DNA of 64,000 nucleotides from NCBI GenBank assembly GCA_017591395.1, contig WEDG01005134.1, positions 60,809 to 124,808 on the forward strand. Direction: 5' to 3'. The notes beneath the pieces are model-generated. The model was not told the origin of the DNA and did no database searches. It saw only the letters and a list, made by a program, of their open reading frames with translations. Of the stretch, positions 47,480-58,485 are shown one piece after another; the first letter of the stretch is position 1, and every line of letters starts with the position of its first letter. Position numbers and translations under genes: made by a program. The stretch is from Schistocephalus solidus. Its lineage: Eukaryota > Platyhelminthes > Cestoda > Diphyllobothriidea > Diphyllobothriidae.

Positions 47480-48324
47480 TAGTCGTTTTAGTTTATCGAT
47501 CATTGCTGTCTACTTAATATGTCCATCAAGTAAAAATTCGTCAAATTTCTTTTAAACATTTGAACGCTTAAGGCCTGAACAAGCGAAGTTGGCAGTTTGT
47601 TTCATTCTTCAATCACCTGTTGGGAAAAGAAGTTGACCCACACTTCAAGTTCGGCGTGTTTTCTTTTCAGTTTGTATTGGTTACCTCGCAGCTTTGTCAT
47701 GTTTGCCAATTCAAAAACCTCGGCCATCTGAAGAGCACAAAAACTAATCTGACCAGTTTGAAGACAAAGATCAGATCCCCTCTGTATTGCCTACAAGAGA
47801 GAGGGAAAATGTAAAGTCTTTCTAGTCGGCCCTCATAGGGTAGGCATTCCAATCCACTGACTAGTTTCGTCGCTTTCTTTTGATCTTTCTCAAGCAGAGC
47901 GTAATCATGTTTTGTCCAAGGGCGCCACGCCTGAACGCAATATTTCAACACCGGCCGAATAAATGTTCAAAACACGCACCCAAAAAGCTCTCCGTCAAAA
48001 TTAACGACGCATCTCCCGTTTGCGCCTAAGATACAAATAGCTTTCATTGCGATATTCGCACAGTGCAACGATGGTTTGATAGTGGGTGTTATCCATATAC
48101 CCAAGTCCTTTAGAATATAAACCTCCTGGATTTGGTGAGCACTGATGAAGTACTGATATTAAAACTTAATCATCCTGCTGGAACTAGACTGCAGTCGGAT
48201 TATTTGGCATTTGTTAAAATTAAGGGTCAGCAGCCACTCATTGCACCATGTTTGCAAGCGATCTAAGTTTTGTTGTCATTTCCGCGCATCCTCCGGTTTT
48301 TCAATCGAGTTCCATAACTTCATG
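47480..48324 (-). pseudogene. Non-LTR reverse transcriptase C-terminal (thumb) relic
   Basis: The minus strand reads RLQTWCNEWLLTLNFNKCQI at about 48260, VYILKDLGIWITPTIKPSLH at about 48110, and IRPVLKYCVQAWRPWTKHDY at about 47960. These are followed by LLEKDQKKATKLVSGLECL and CRQYRGDLIFVFKLV. This is the characteristic region after the catalytic palm in CR1/Jockey-group elements. Stops are present. It lies tail to tail with the plus-strand relic at 46125-47475. Confidence 0.7.
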
Positions 48325-49123
48325 TCAAGGCGCGCAGCTCGTTTTTAAAAGCTAAGTAAAAGTTCTAATTTTTTCAGGATTTCCTTATCCAAAGCTTAAA
48401 TTACTAACTGTTTTTTTTGATAAAAACTTTGCACATTTAACACTCTATCAACTGCTTATACCTGCGGTGCTCGCCCACTTCTACAGGCGTGAACATTTCG
48501 AGGCAACGTTTTCACCCGATATAGCCTCGTTATTAGTCAGGTGGATCTGTTATACTAAGAAGTTTTATCAAGCACGTATAAAGATCCTTAGTTAAAATTT
48601 TGGAAAATTAACATTTGTCGCAGAATATTAATTCGCCTGATTTTTTCCTAAGTTTGACCAAATTAAAGCCTCCTAGCAAAAATGAGAAAGAAAATCTCAG
48701 CTCGTTGCTTGCTCTCAGCCATTGCACCGAAGCGTTGCTTGGTTGCATCAATTAGTCACAGCAGTGATATGCATATGCAACCAATCGTTAAAGCTAAGCA
48801 GCTTGATCTCTCTGTTTTACTAAATTGTAATGATTTTATGTTAATGTTTGGATCAGTTCTCTCTATACTGGGGAACTTATTCGACAGTGAAATCTCTGCT
48901 ATTTCCTCTCAGGAATGTCAGCGTCTGGATTCTCTCGTCAATTTGGTTACCGGTGAAACATCAGACCAACAGAAACGAAATTATAATTTTCTTTTAAAAA
49001 AATGTTTCCCGGGACAGACGACCCATTGACGTTGCCGTAGACTTCCTATTCTCGTGCGGTTTCAACTACAAATTGCGGAAGCCAAACGCCTCTGCTCATG
49101 TAGCAAAAATCCACCTTTATTAA
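48325..49123 (+). mobile_element. Alpha element, 5' portion (copy A3)
   Basis: This matches the reverse complement of 63151-62340, the 5' leader and ORF1 start of the complete alpha copy, over nearly 800 bp. It starts at the same base context (TCAAGGCGCGCAGCTCG), so about 48325 is probably the true 5' end. It stops abruptly at about 49123, where the tail of copy A2 (opposite strand) begins. Confidence 0.8.
48682..49029 (+). pseudogene. ORF1 N-terminal part of alpha copy A3
   Basis: The ATG at 48682 corresponds to the minus-strand ATG at 62793 of copy A1. The product begins MRKKISARCLLSAIAPKRCL and reaches GETSDQQKRNYNFLLKK. One extra A in the following A-run shifts the frame, so it ends after CFPGQTTH. 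Copy A1 reads on there, with DRRPIDIAVDFLYSCGFNY. I know no function for this ORF1. It lacks an obvious zinc knuckle in this part. Confidence 0.6.
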
Positions 49124-51765
49124 TAAATGAATAAATAAATTGTATATTTAAGGCCCAGAAGGCCCCATAATTACAAACTTAGTACCATGGTTTAAATAAA
49201 TAAAAATTGCATAATTGCTGCACCATGTGAGCATCCATATGAACAGCAGAAATGAGTAGTATGGTAAACATATCCGATTCAAAATGATTTGCCATTTTTA
49301 AAACAAAAGTCAACAATCTTTGGCTTTTACGGTGAACTGGAAAAGAAGAATTAAAAAAACTAATATGGTTAAATCAGAGGCGGAGTTTGGCGAGCCGCCA
49401 ATTTAATAAAAAATTGGAGAAAAAACTGCTTCACTAAAAAATTAATAGCTAATAGCAATGGGATAGTATTGTTATGTTGTTGACAGCGTATGAGGGTTCG
49501 GGACGCTCCTTGTCGGGTGAGAGATAATATAGCAGTCAGAGCTACTGTTTATAAACACCAGTGGAGGTGAGAGAGTATGAACTCATCGTAGACAACATGG
49601 TCGAAATGAAGAGGGGACAGTAGAGGTCACGAGATCATCATCCAGATGCGACCTTGCTGACTGCACAGTCCATCACCAAAGAGGCGAAACCATCAGAACC
49701 CACCTCGCTCATCAACAGAACCTGGAGACTATCGTCAGGGTTGCAAATTCGGAGTAAAGTATCAAGGTTGTCAAGAGTTGGTAATGCTAGTTTAAAAGGA
49801 GGGGAAGAAAAGGTGAATGCAAAGATTGACTCTGCAGAGGATGTTGGAAATATAATTAGAGACCAATATTATATCAATGGAGCTGCCTCAAATACCAGGA
49901 AGACCCAATTGCAAAATCCAAAATTTGCGAGTTTGGGAAGGAAACAGACAATAAGGACATTATATCTTCCGAAGTTAAATATTTGCGTAATTTGGTTTTG
50001 AAAATAGCTAATGTAGACTACAACCTAATTTGCAGTGGAAGATTATTCCATATGAAAGCATATTTGGAGGCAAAAAACTGAGACCAGTTAGTTGTGTAGC
50101 TAAGTGGTGGTGAAATGATCATGGAGGAATTACGAGTGGCATAGGGTCGATCTACCGGAGTGAGAGCGTTAATTCGTGGGAGATTTGGGCTAGAGTTAAC
50201 AAGAAACAGGAAGCAGAGACAGGCTTTGAGTCTTCTTACCCACAGAAATTTTATGTTTGCTAACTGGCATCTATCCGTATAAGAGATACTGGATCCAGGA
50301 AGAGAAAATAGTCTCCGAGTAAAAACCCTCTGAATTTTTTCAATCTTACTGCGGTCAGAGGCGTTCATTAGCCCAAATAGGGGACAACAGTATTTTAAGA
50401 AAGGAAGAAAAAACATGCGGTTAAGGTTTAACTTTATTTCCAGAAGGAAGAAATTATGTGATATAAAACCACATATCTGTGCAGCCTTTGCAGAAATTTG
50501 ATCAGCATGAGGCGATAATGCTAGCTTATTCGAGTAACTTAGACTTAATTCTTTAATGGTTGATCGTTCTAAAAGTGTACTTTTTTGAAATACAGGAGGG
50601 CCAGGAAAGCTTGGCGGGGTAAAAACACATGAAACTGCTCTTTGCTGGAGAAAAATTCCATCTGCCAAGTACAGCTCCAACGTGAGAGCATAAGTAGATC
50701 AGTGTTGATTTTATCAACGCAACTATTTGCAGCGTCTTAAGAAAATGAATAAATGCCCTTGAGATCGTCGGCGTAAACGAAATTTTGTGAATTTTGTGAG
50801 TAAAGTAGAAAAGTTTCTTTTATGTACATAATGAAGAGAAGGGGACTTAAAACCGTGCCTTTGAAAAACGCCACTCGTGATCGGCTGAGGCGTCGAATAG
50901 CTTTTACATAATTAGACCTTCTGGCTGCGGTTAGACAAGTAGGAACCAATGAATTCAAGGCGAGGAGGCCGGATGCCGAGGGTTTCAAGTTTCACCAGAA
51001 GACGTATGTGCGGTACCCTTGTCAAAGGCTTTGCTCAGGTCAAAGAAGATCACAACCACTGACTGCTGCTCATTACGAAGGGAAGTGACGAGGTTACAAA
51101 AAGCTAAGTTACACACTTAGCATGATCTCTCAGGTAGAAAACCATATTGCGAGTCGCTTAAGAACTTATTTTCTAGGCAAAAGTCGAGAATTCGATTTAA
51201 ACTAATTTTTTAAAGAAGTTTTGCTAGAGCCCGGGTTTTGTGAACGCCTCGATAATTATTTGCGCGCGAACAAGATCCCGACTTGAAGACAGGAAGAATA
51301 ATAGATGTCTGCCATGAGTCAGGAAAGAATCAGGTTAGAAAATAAACTGAGAATTTATGGCTAAACAATCGGGGGGAGCTCGGCACTCTCTTAATAACTG
51401 AGTTTGGAATACCATCAGTTCCCGAAGAGTGCGAGTTTTTTATACGAACTATTTGCTTACGAATTAGTTCTAAGGAGAAATAAATAGTGCTAATAACATT
51501 CAATGAGGATGCCTGAAACGTTGGAACCGGTTCAGATTCCATTATAAGATGATTTGCAAAGAATGCACTAAACAGTTCTGCCTTGTCAGAGTCTTCGAGA
51601 ACGAAGTTCTTGTCTTCATTTAGTAATGGAGGAATTTCACAACCTCGTTTAGAGGAGGATCGATGGTGGAAAAGTTGAGCCAGCGTGTTTGTATTGGAGA
51701 CGCAAAGTCTCACTGGGAAACAATTCATTTAAATTACAGGCAAATATGCGGTTACCTCATATAAA
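49124..51765 (-). mobile_element. Alpha element, 5'-truncated copy A2
   Basis: This runs from the tail at about 49124 (AATAAATTGTATATTTAAGGCCC on the plus strand, as at 57740) to a 5' truncation at about 51765, just before the palm of the reverse transcriptase. It is clearly homologous to 57718-60300 over its full length but has more frame breaks. Confidence 0.85.
50018..51728 (-). pseudogene. Reverse transcriptase of alpha copy A2, broken
   Basis: Three frames remain. 51728-51330 is the fingers region: DKAELFSAFFANHL, then KNSHSSGTDGIPNSVIKRV. 50988-50737 contains TVLSPLLFIMYI and motif C FVYADDLKGIYSF. 50680-50018 is the thumb and C-terminal region: CGFISHNFFLLEIKLNLNRM, RVFTRRLFSLPGSSISYTDR and AFIWNNLPLQIRL. 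The region with motif A, between the first two frames, is scrambled by stops. The motif C aspartates are intact. Confidence 0.8.
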
Positions 51766-51774
51766 CCTTCCGGA

Positions 51775-52190
51775 TTGTAAGAGGCCGCGAGTGAGCCCTT
51801 GAATTTGCTGACTTCTTCAAATTGGCTGGGACGGAACATCTGCGGGGTCATCCCTTTTCACTGCAGAGGAACAAAATCCACATGGACGTCTGTCGGAACG
51901 ACTATTTCGCAGAGTGTCGTTCGAGCATGGAACGAACTTCCTGACGATGTGGTCCTTTAAGCAATTGTTTGACATATTCATATTTAAACTAGATTCTCAT
52001 TTTCTGATAAACAATTTTACATGTAATTTAGATTGTGTCAGTAGCAGCAGCTTGCGCCTGACCCACAAAATTTGATTACCTTTATTTTTCATTTGTCAGA
52101 TTTATTGCTTTTAAAAATGTATTCTATCGACATTTTTGAAGGTGAATAGGGAGCTCAAGGGCAAATGCCTACTTCCCTCCTTCCTTCCTT
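51775..52190 (+). pseudogene. C-terminal end of another non-LTR element
   Basis: The plus strand shows a frame with SERLFRRVSFEHGTNF, corresponding in a neighbouring frame to VVRAWNELPDDVV, the conserved 'R..R.WN.LP..V' signature at the end of CR1-group polymerases. It ends in GGGCAAATGCCTACTTCCC followed by (CTTC)n at about 52170-52190, a plausible element terminus. Confidence 0.6.
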
Positions 52191-52221
52191 AAATTAACGT
52201 TAACACTTGCTCTGGTTCCTA

Positions 52222-52530
52222 TGTGATATCTTTCACGACAAGCAGCATTCCGAACCCTTAAATTTTGTCACCAACATCGCAGTACTCTCACATGGCATCG
52301 TACCAATCCCATCAGCTCTAGCTTTTTATTTTTAGAGCAGTTATTTTCTCCAAGTTTCTATTTTGAAATGAGCGGCTGGCCAAACTCCAACCTCGATTTA
52401 ACGATAGGATTTTTATTTTCAACCTTCTTTTTTCTAGTTCACCGTAAATTCCAAAAATTGATGACTGTGTTTTTAAAAATGGTGAAGCATTCTTAATCAA
52501 ATGTGCCTACCATACTACTAAAAGTAATTT
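52222..52530 (+). mobile_element. Alpha element 3'-end fragment, diverged
   Basis: The order CACGACAAGCAGCATTCCGAACCC, TTATTTTCTCCAAG, GCGGCTGGCCAAACTCC, TTCACCGTAAATTCC and CATACTACT matches the alpha 3' untranslated region at 54180-54460, with many substitutions. It is the most diverged alpha copy here. Confidence 0.65.
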
Positions 52531-53029
52531 TTTGAAATACTGATCTTCGACTGAGAAAAACGTTTAGTTCATTAAAAGTTTCCTGTGAAATAAGACCGAT
52601 GAAAACGTTAGACTCCATGGTTATTATTTACAGTGTACTCCAGTACACAAAAGGAAAATATGACTAGATTACTGAAAACAGACACTGATAACTCCTCAAA
52701 AATGTGACGTATTCCCCAGCATCCCATCATTGTTTCGGTTGTGAGGACCTTAATTAATGAGTCCATATGCTCAAAGAGATGTAAGGCCTACTGACTTTTA
52801 TCAATATGGCTATTCAAGAGAACAGCAAAAGGAAATCAATTAATATTCTGTCAACTACACAACCGACAAGCGGCGACTACCCTCGTAAATAGACATCGTT
52901 TTTTGAAATTCAAAACATAGACAAATTACTTCCGCTGAATAACAAGGCAGTCGACGTTAATAAACCAATACTCAGTGAAGCTTTATTACCTTTTACGGCA
53001 ACTAAATCTATCGAATTACCGAAAATCTG
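52531..53029. other. Unassigned spacer among the elements
   Basis: No frame or repeat that I recognise. Confidence 0.4.
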
Positions 53030-53630
53030 CTGAATGAAGAGCCTGGACGAACCTGGTCGGTGACAACCATCAGCCTCATCTAAGCATAGATGGCCACGAT
53101 ATAAATGTGCCTGGCGTTGTTAAGGACCTGGGCATATCATATTCCAACGGTCTCAATCTTTCAGAGCATTGCGCCCTGATTGTCTCCAAAGCACGCAGAA
53201 CTGCTGGGTTTATCCTCCGAAATTTTAAAACTATTGATATTAGACTTCGCCTTTATAAAATGTATGTAGGACCTGGCCTGGAATACTGCTCGTTTCTATT
53301 TAGCTTTTCTGCGCGCTAGCGAACGGAAGAAAATAGAATCGGTCCAACACTTCTTCAACAAAAAGAATTTTATCGTTAAAGCACCGTAATCTGTCGTATC
53401 AAGAACGCTGTGGGCTTGTTAACATTGATCCCTTATGGTTTCGCCGAGTGCAGAAGGGACCAGTTTTGCTGTTTAAGCTTTTGAATAATCGTATAATCAG
53501 CAGCCAGCTTCAACCGGCATGTTGGACGTCTTCTGTTTTCGCTGCTGCATGCCATCGCTGCTATCTTGATTGTACTGATCTCTCTCAATTACTTTTAGTC
53601 AATTGCAATGATTGATCTTCATTTCTCAAT
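53030..53630 (+). pseudogene. Non-LTR reverse transcriptase thumb/C-terminal relic
   Basis: The plus strand reads VGDNHQPHLSIDGHDI, then VVKDLGISYSNGLNLSEHC, LYKMYVGPGLEYCSFLF, RASERKKIESVQHFF, NIDPLWFRRVQKG and LLFKLLNNRIIS. These are the post-palm blocks of a CR1-group polymerase, broken by two frameshifts. The 5' end is truncated. The family differs from alpha in sequence. Confidence 0.7.
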
Positions 53631-53920
53631 TGCATTCTACTGATCGCCATCTCAATTGAACTCCTGACTCTGCCCTTCATCCTTGATGTATAGCTTTCTG
53701 GATCTAGCTCAGAGTGCATTACAATCCTCAACTCGCTATCTAGAAGCTGCGTGTTTCGCAATTGCGATGATTGATTTTCATTTCTCGATTGCATTCTACT
53801 GATCGCCGTCTCAATTGAACTCCTAACTCTGCTCTTCATCCTTGATGTATAGCTTTCTGGATCTATTTCAGAGTTCATTACAATCCTCAACAACACTCGC
53901 TATCTATAAGCTGCGTTTTT
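53604..53920. repeat. 159-bp tandem duplication
   Basis: Two units with a period of exactly 159 bp (for example CCTTGATGTA at 53681 and 53840, ACAATCCT at 53721 and 53880) lie just behind the preceding relic. The minus strand is open across both units and gives two near-identical 53-residue blocks (DPESYTSRMK.RVRSSIE). Confidence 0.8.
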
Positions 53921-53921
53921 C

Positions 53922-54600
53922 CAATTGCCAACTCTTGACAAACCTTGATAATTTCCTCCGAAATTGCAACCCTGACGATAGTCCCCAGGTTCTGTTGATG
54001 ATAGAGGCGGGTTCTAATGGTTTCGCCTCTTTGTTGATGGACTATGCAGTCAGCAAGGTCGCATCTCGATGATGATTTCGTGACATCTACTGTCCCCTCT
54101 TCGTTTTGACCATGTTGTCTACGATGAGTTCGTCCTCTCTCACCTCCACTGGTGTTTATAAAATGTAGCTCTGACTGCTATATTATCTCTCACCCGACAA
54201 GGAGCTTTCCGAACCCTCATACGTTGTCAGCAACATCACAATACTATCCCATTGCATTTAGCTATTATTTTTTTAGTGAAGCCGTTTTTTTCTCCAATTA
54301 TTTTTTTTAATTTGGCGGCTCGCCGAACTCTGCCTCCGATTTAACCCTAGGAGTTTTTTTACTGCTTCTTTTCCAGTTCACCGTATATGCCAAAGATTGT
54401 TGACTTTTGTTTTAAAATGGCAAATCGTTTTGAATCAGATATGTTTACCATACTACTCATTTCTGCTGTTCATATGGATGCTCACATAGTGCAGCAATTA
54501 TCCACTTTGTATTTATTTAAACCACGGTACTATTTTTTAATGATGGGGCCCTCTGGGCCTTAAATATACAATTTATTCATTTATATTTAAATCCCCTTAT
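53922..54600 (+). mobile_element. Alpha element 3' end, 5'-truncated
   Basis: This matches the reverse complement of about 58395-57718: ACTCTTGACAAACCTTGATA, CACCCGACAAGGAGC, GGCGGCTCGCCGAACTC and the GGGCCCTCTGGGCCTTAAATATAC tail. It starts abruptly at about 53922, directly after the 159-bp duplication. Confidence 0.85.
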
Positions 54601-55245
54601 CACTGTGAGGCAGCTTGACCATCCTCGGCGCAGCAGTCATCGCAATGTCTTTTTATTTCTTCCATTAGCTCGCTCAGTTAAGTATCAACGGTTCTTTTTG
54701 GTAAACGCCATGGCCATGTGGAATAAACTTCATCATAATATAAAAGAAAAACTGAGTTATTCTTTGTTTAAGATTACCATTACTACTTTTTTTGCATTCA
54801 GAACAGTTTCCAAGAATTCTGGGCGCCGACACGGTAGAATCTGTTTTTCCTGTTCGACGGAGTGCGCGGCATCTGAACTCGATCCCAGGTGTTACCTTGA
54901 GAGATACGGCACCGTTTCTCCAGCCTGCAACCGTTGACTTCTTCGGCAGAGAGTGAGCGACCGTACACGGATGCTTTCTTGCCTGAGGCAGAATCCCGGT
55001 TCCTAGCAAAGACAGAGAGACTGCATACAGACTGCAATTGTGTTAGCCCTTCCCTGATCTGAATTGCTATCATCCTTACAGGCAGCACTTTTTTATCCTG
55101 AATAACATAAAATTGGAAAAACACTTATAATGATATATATTCAGGAGTTTTTTTCACTGTCAGCCTCTACCCACTGAATATTTCATCTGACAATGCCTGT
55201 TAACCGGTATTAAGTACAACTATTATTATTATTATTATTTAAAAA
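54601..55245 (+). mobile_element. Beta-family 3' end with (ATT)n tail
   Basis: The plus strand starts within a polymerase C-terminus (VRQLDHPRRSSHRNVFLFLP, then FFLVNAMAMWNKL). It runs through an untranslated region containing CTACCCACTGAATATTTCATC and ends in (ATT)n at about 55222-55240. The same 3' end occurs on the minus strand at 60362-60972 and, shorter, at 56232-56400. These are typical 5'-truncated insertions. Confidence 0.8.
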
Positions 55246-55249
55246 AATA

Positions 55250-57405
55250 TCAGAAACCACAAGAAGGGCTCATCGTTTAATTCTGGAAGGGGACGTCCTG
55301 ACTCCATTCCATCACGAGGACAACTTAGTAAGGGAGATCATTCAATAGCTAGTTTATGGATTTGAACATGGCAGCTCTGTGTACAGCAAATTACAACAGG
55401 CCAACAACTGTGAAGTTGAACAGGACGAAACCAATACATCAAAAAAATGTTAAAACTAACGCAGAAAGCGTATTCTACTAGAAAATAAGTCCTACTGGTG
55501 TCAGAGCTACTTCAGCGAATAAGAGCATCAACTTACGAAACAAGCATCTTGACCGCAAAAGAAATCTGGCCATAAAAAGTTTTCCTGAGTCAACGTTTTC
55601 GATTGCAAAGGAAATAGTGGAACACAAACTGAATCTGTTGTGAACATATTCAAATGCCGTCTTTCAAGTTGCAGAATATACTATCATGCACAAAGCCTTC
55701 CGTCTAGGGAAAAAGAACGCTTCTCATTAACTGTTATCACCATAGTCTCTTAAAATCATTCTCCAATAGGAAGTGCAGGCTTCACGCCTTAAATAACGGA
55801 AAATGACTCTCTATAACTCATACATAGATGGTTTTTTCTGCCGGAGGACGAACTGGCGGAAAGACACAAAATGAGGGATCTGAGGATCGAACTGAGAAGC
55901 AGGACCAAAAACGGGGACAATGGCTCCAAATACGGAACAAGAAAATAATAGAGATCAAGAGGTCCTTTCTGTGGTAGAATACGTATATCATCAGAGCTGG
56001 CCCTTTCCGGATGAACGATAAAGGTTATGTACTAAACGTTCCACAGCCAGTTCAATAAAATGTATGAGCTGGGGACATTTGTTGATGAAAAAACACCATA
56101 TATAATTTCCATGACAGAAACTTGGCTCTCAGAAGATATTCGAGAACACTAAGTATCCATCTGTGGTTGTCTACTTATAAGAATAGACAGGATAAGCTGT
56201 GGTGGAGGAATCGCCGTTTATGTTAGCCCTTATAATAATAGTAATAATAATAATAGTTGTATTTAATACCGGTTTACAGGCATTGTCAGATGAAATATTC
56301 AGTGGGTAGAGGCTGGCAGTGAACAAAACTCCTGAATATATATCATTATAAGTTTTTTTTCCTATTTTCATGTTATTCAGAAGAAAAAACTGCCGATTTC
56401 CATGGTAATTCTCATGACAGCAAAAGTTTAAGTTTTATCTTTTACTCTAACAACTAAATACGTCCAGCTACTGGCATTCACAGTTGCATACCGTCCTCCA
56501 AATCAGACTGACGAACGCGATGTCTTTCTCCTAACGGATTTGACCAAGATTTGCTTGAAAAAGGATGTCCTTATCGTTGGAGACTTAAACTGGGAAATGT
56601 TGACTGTTTTGCATCCAACGGGTATATTCGGTCATCGTTTACTTGAGATGGCAAACGAAAAATTGCACATCTAGAATGTACCGTTCGGGAAAAGAGATAG
56701 GGAAGGGAAGCGTTCCAATTGTCTGGACCTCGTTTTCACCCAAAATGAGGATAATGTGCTGAATTTACAAGACCTACGGCCAATGGGGGCTAGCGACCAC
56801 GTTGTACTGCTCTTTGAATATTCAATGTTTCCTGAGCCTGACTCACTTAATCAACGTTAAACAAACATCTGATTTACTCTATAAGACGGTTTCGATTATA
56901 TTCCAAAATTCCATGGAAGAGGGCAAAATACCACAGAAATTAAAAAATGCCCTTACCTCCCTGATCCACAAAGGAGGGTCCAAGCTGGAGTTGGAAAGCG
57001 TCATTCCATTAGTTTAATCTGCATTGTGTGCAAGGTTATGGAGAAACGTATTAAGAGACATATAATGAGGTAGCTGGAGCAGAAGAAAATATTCTGTGCT
57101 GTCCATCATAACTTTCGCCTGGACCACTTGTGTCTTACGAGTGGTCTTTATCCGCAGGAAATATGGCCAATAGCCAAGGCCATCCAGTTGATGTCATTTT
57201 CTTCGTCATGAAGAAGGTTTGTGATAGCGTACCTCATCGGCGACTGTTACATAAGATTTGGAAGTGCGGTATCCAGGTTACAGTTTTAAAGTCGACCAAA
57301 GGTTTTCTGTCATGCAGACTGCAAACAGTACTTGTTAGCACCACTTACTCCGAGTGGGGAACAGTTGAAAGCTGTGTTCACCTAGTTTGGCTTCGTAAGG
57401 CAGAT
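55250..57405 (+). mobile_element. Gamma element: ORF1, endonuclease and reverse transcriptase relic
   Basis: The plus-strand order is that of a non-LTR element. ORF1 remnants come first (RKRNLAIKSFPESTFSIAKE at about 55555, LPEDELAERHKMRDLRIELR at about 55840). The endonuclease follows (YIISMTETWLSEDI at about 56095; after an insertion, VAYRPPNQTDERD at about 56488, IVGDLNWEML at about 56572 and SDHVVLLFEYSMF at about 56795). The start of the reverse transcriptase follows (SMEEGKIPQKLKNALTSLIH, then ICKVMEKRIKRHI, then VIFFVMKKVCDSVPHRRLLH at about 57195). The GDxN and SDH motifs of the endonuclease survive. In polymerase motif A the first catalytic Asp is Val. It ends at about 57405. Confidence 0.75.
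56232..56400 (-). mobile_element. Beta-family 3' tail inserted in the gamma endonuclease
   Basis: A (TAATAA)n run at 56232-56256 is followed by TTGTATTTAATACCGGTTTACAGG and GATGAAATATTCAGTGGGTAGAG, the minus-strand beta terminus. It lies between GGGIAVYVSP and the next endonuclease block of the gamma element, so it splits that domain. Confidence 0.75.
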
Positions 57406-57716
57406 GCCTAAGATTATTGACCATCTTCGTAGCCCTCGCCTGCGCTCGTTCCAACTGTAGATAATCCTGCTTAAACCAAGGACGCTGGGCCTAAACGGCA
57501 TACTCCAAGTGAGTTCGAACAAATGCCCCAAAGGTTTTTCGGAATTGCTTCTCATCAATGTGTACAAATCCAAGTCTGATCTCAAATAAAACCTGTGTCG
57601 CGTGGTTTGCTGCCCTTAAACACTGTGAATATGCTGTGAGTGAAGAGTTCATTAGAACATCGAGGTCCTTCCTTTCCTCGACAGTCAAAAGGCTTTGCCT
57701 TTTGAGAAGGTATTGG
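57406..57716 (-). pseudogene. Non-LTR reverse transcriptase thumb fragment
   Basis: The minus strand reads RLLTVEERKDLDVLMN, AYSQCLRAANHATQVLFEIR and then FGAFVRTHLEYAVQA with RPWFKQDYLQLE. It is the counterpart of RLLIGEERKDLGVYL in the relic at 46.1-47.5 kb, so it belongs to the same group. It is truncated at both ends by neighbouring elements. Confidence 0.7.
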
Positions 57717-58485
57717 TAAATAAATAAAAAAAGAAATTGTATATTTAAGGCCCAGAGGGCCCCATCATTACAAACTTAGTACCATGGTTTACTTAAATAC
57801 AAAGTGGATAATTGCTGCACTATGTGAGCATCCATATGATCAGCAGAAATGAGTAGTATGGTAACCATATCCGATTCAAAAAGATTTGCCATTTTTAAAA
57901 CAAAAGTCAACAATCGTTGGCATATACGGTGAACTCGAAAAGAAGCAGTTAAAAAAACTCTTAGGGTTAAATCTGAGGAGGAGTTCGGCGAGCCGCCAAT
58001 TTAAAAAAAAAATAGGAGAAAAAAACTGCTTCACTAAAAAATTAATAGCTAAATGCAATGGGATAGTATTGTGATGTTGCTGACTGCGTATGAGGGTTCG
58101 GGACGCTCCTTGTCGGGTGAGAGGTAATATAGCATTCAGAGCTACTGTTTATAAACACCAGTGGTGAGAGAGGACGAACTCATCGTAGACAACATGGTCG
58201 AAACGAAGAGGGGACAGTAGAGGTCACGAGATCATCATCGAGATGCGACCTTGCTGACTGCATAGTCCATCACCAAAGAGGCGAAACCATCAGAACCCAC
58301 CTCGATCATCAACAGATCCTGGAGACTATCGTCAAGGTTGCAAATTCGAAGGAAAGTATCATGGTTGTCAAGAGTTGGCAATGCTAGTTCAAAAGGAGGG
58401 GTAGAAAAAGGGAATGCAAAGATTGACTCTGCAGAGGATGATGGAAAATATAATTAGAGACCAAAATAATATCAAGGGAGCTGTT

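Noticed and set aside
49654..50001. 115-codon plus-strand frame as a gene
   Set aside because: It is antisense to the 3' part of alpha copy A2; the equivalent stretch in A1 is not open.
48325..51765. A single twin-primed alpha insertion (inverted 5' piece plus 3' piece)
   Set aside because: Twin priming puts the inverted part next to the 5' truncation point; here it touches the 3' tail instead.
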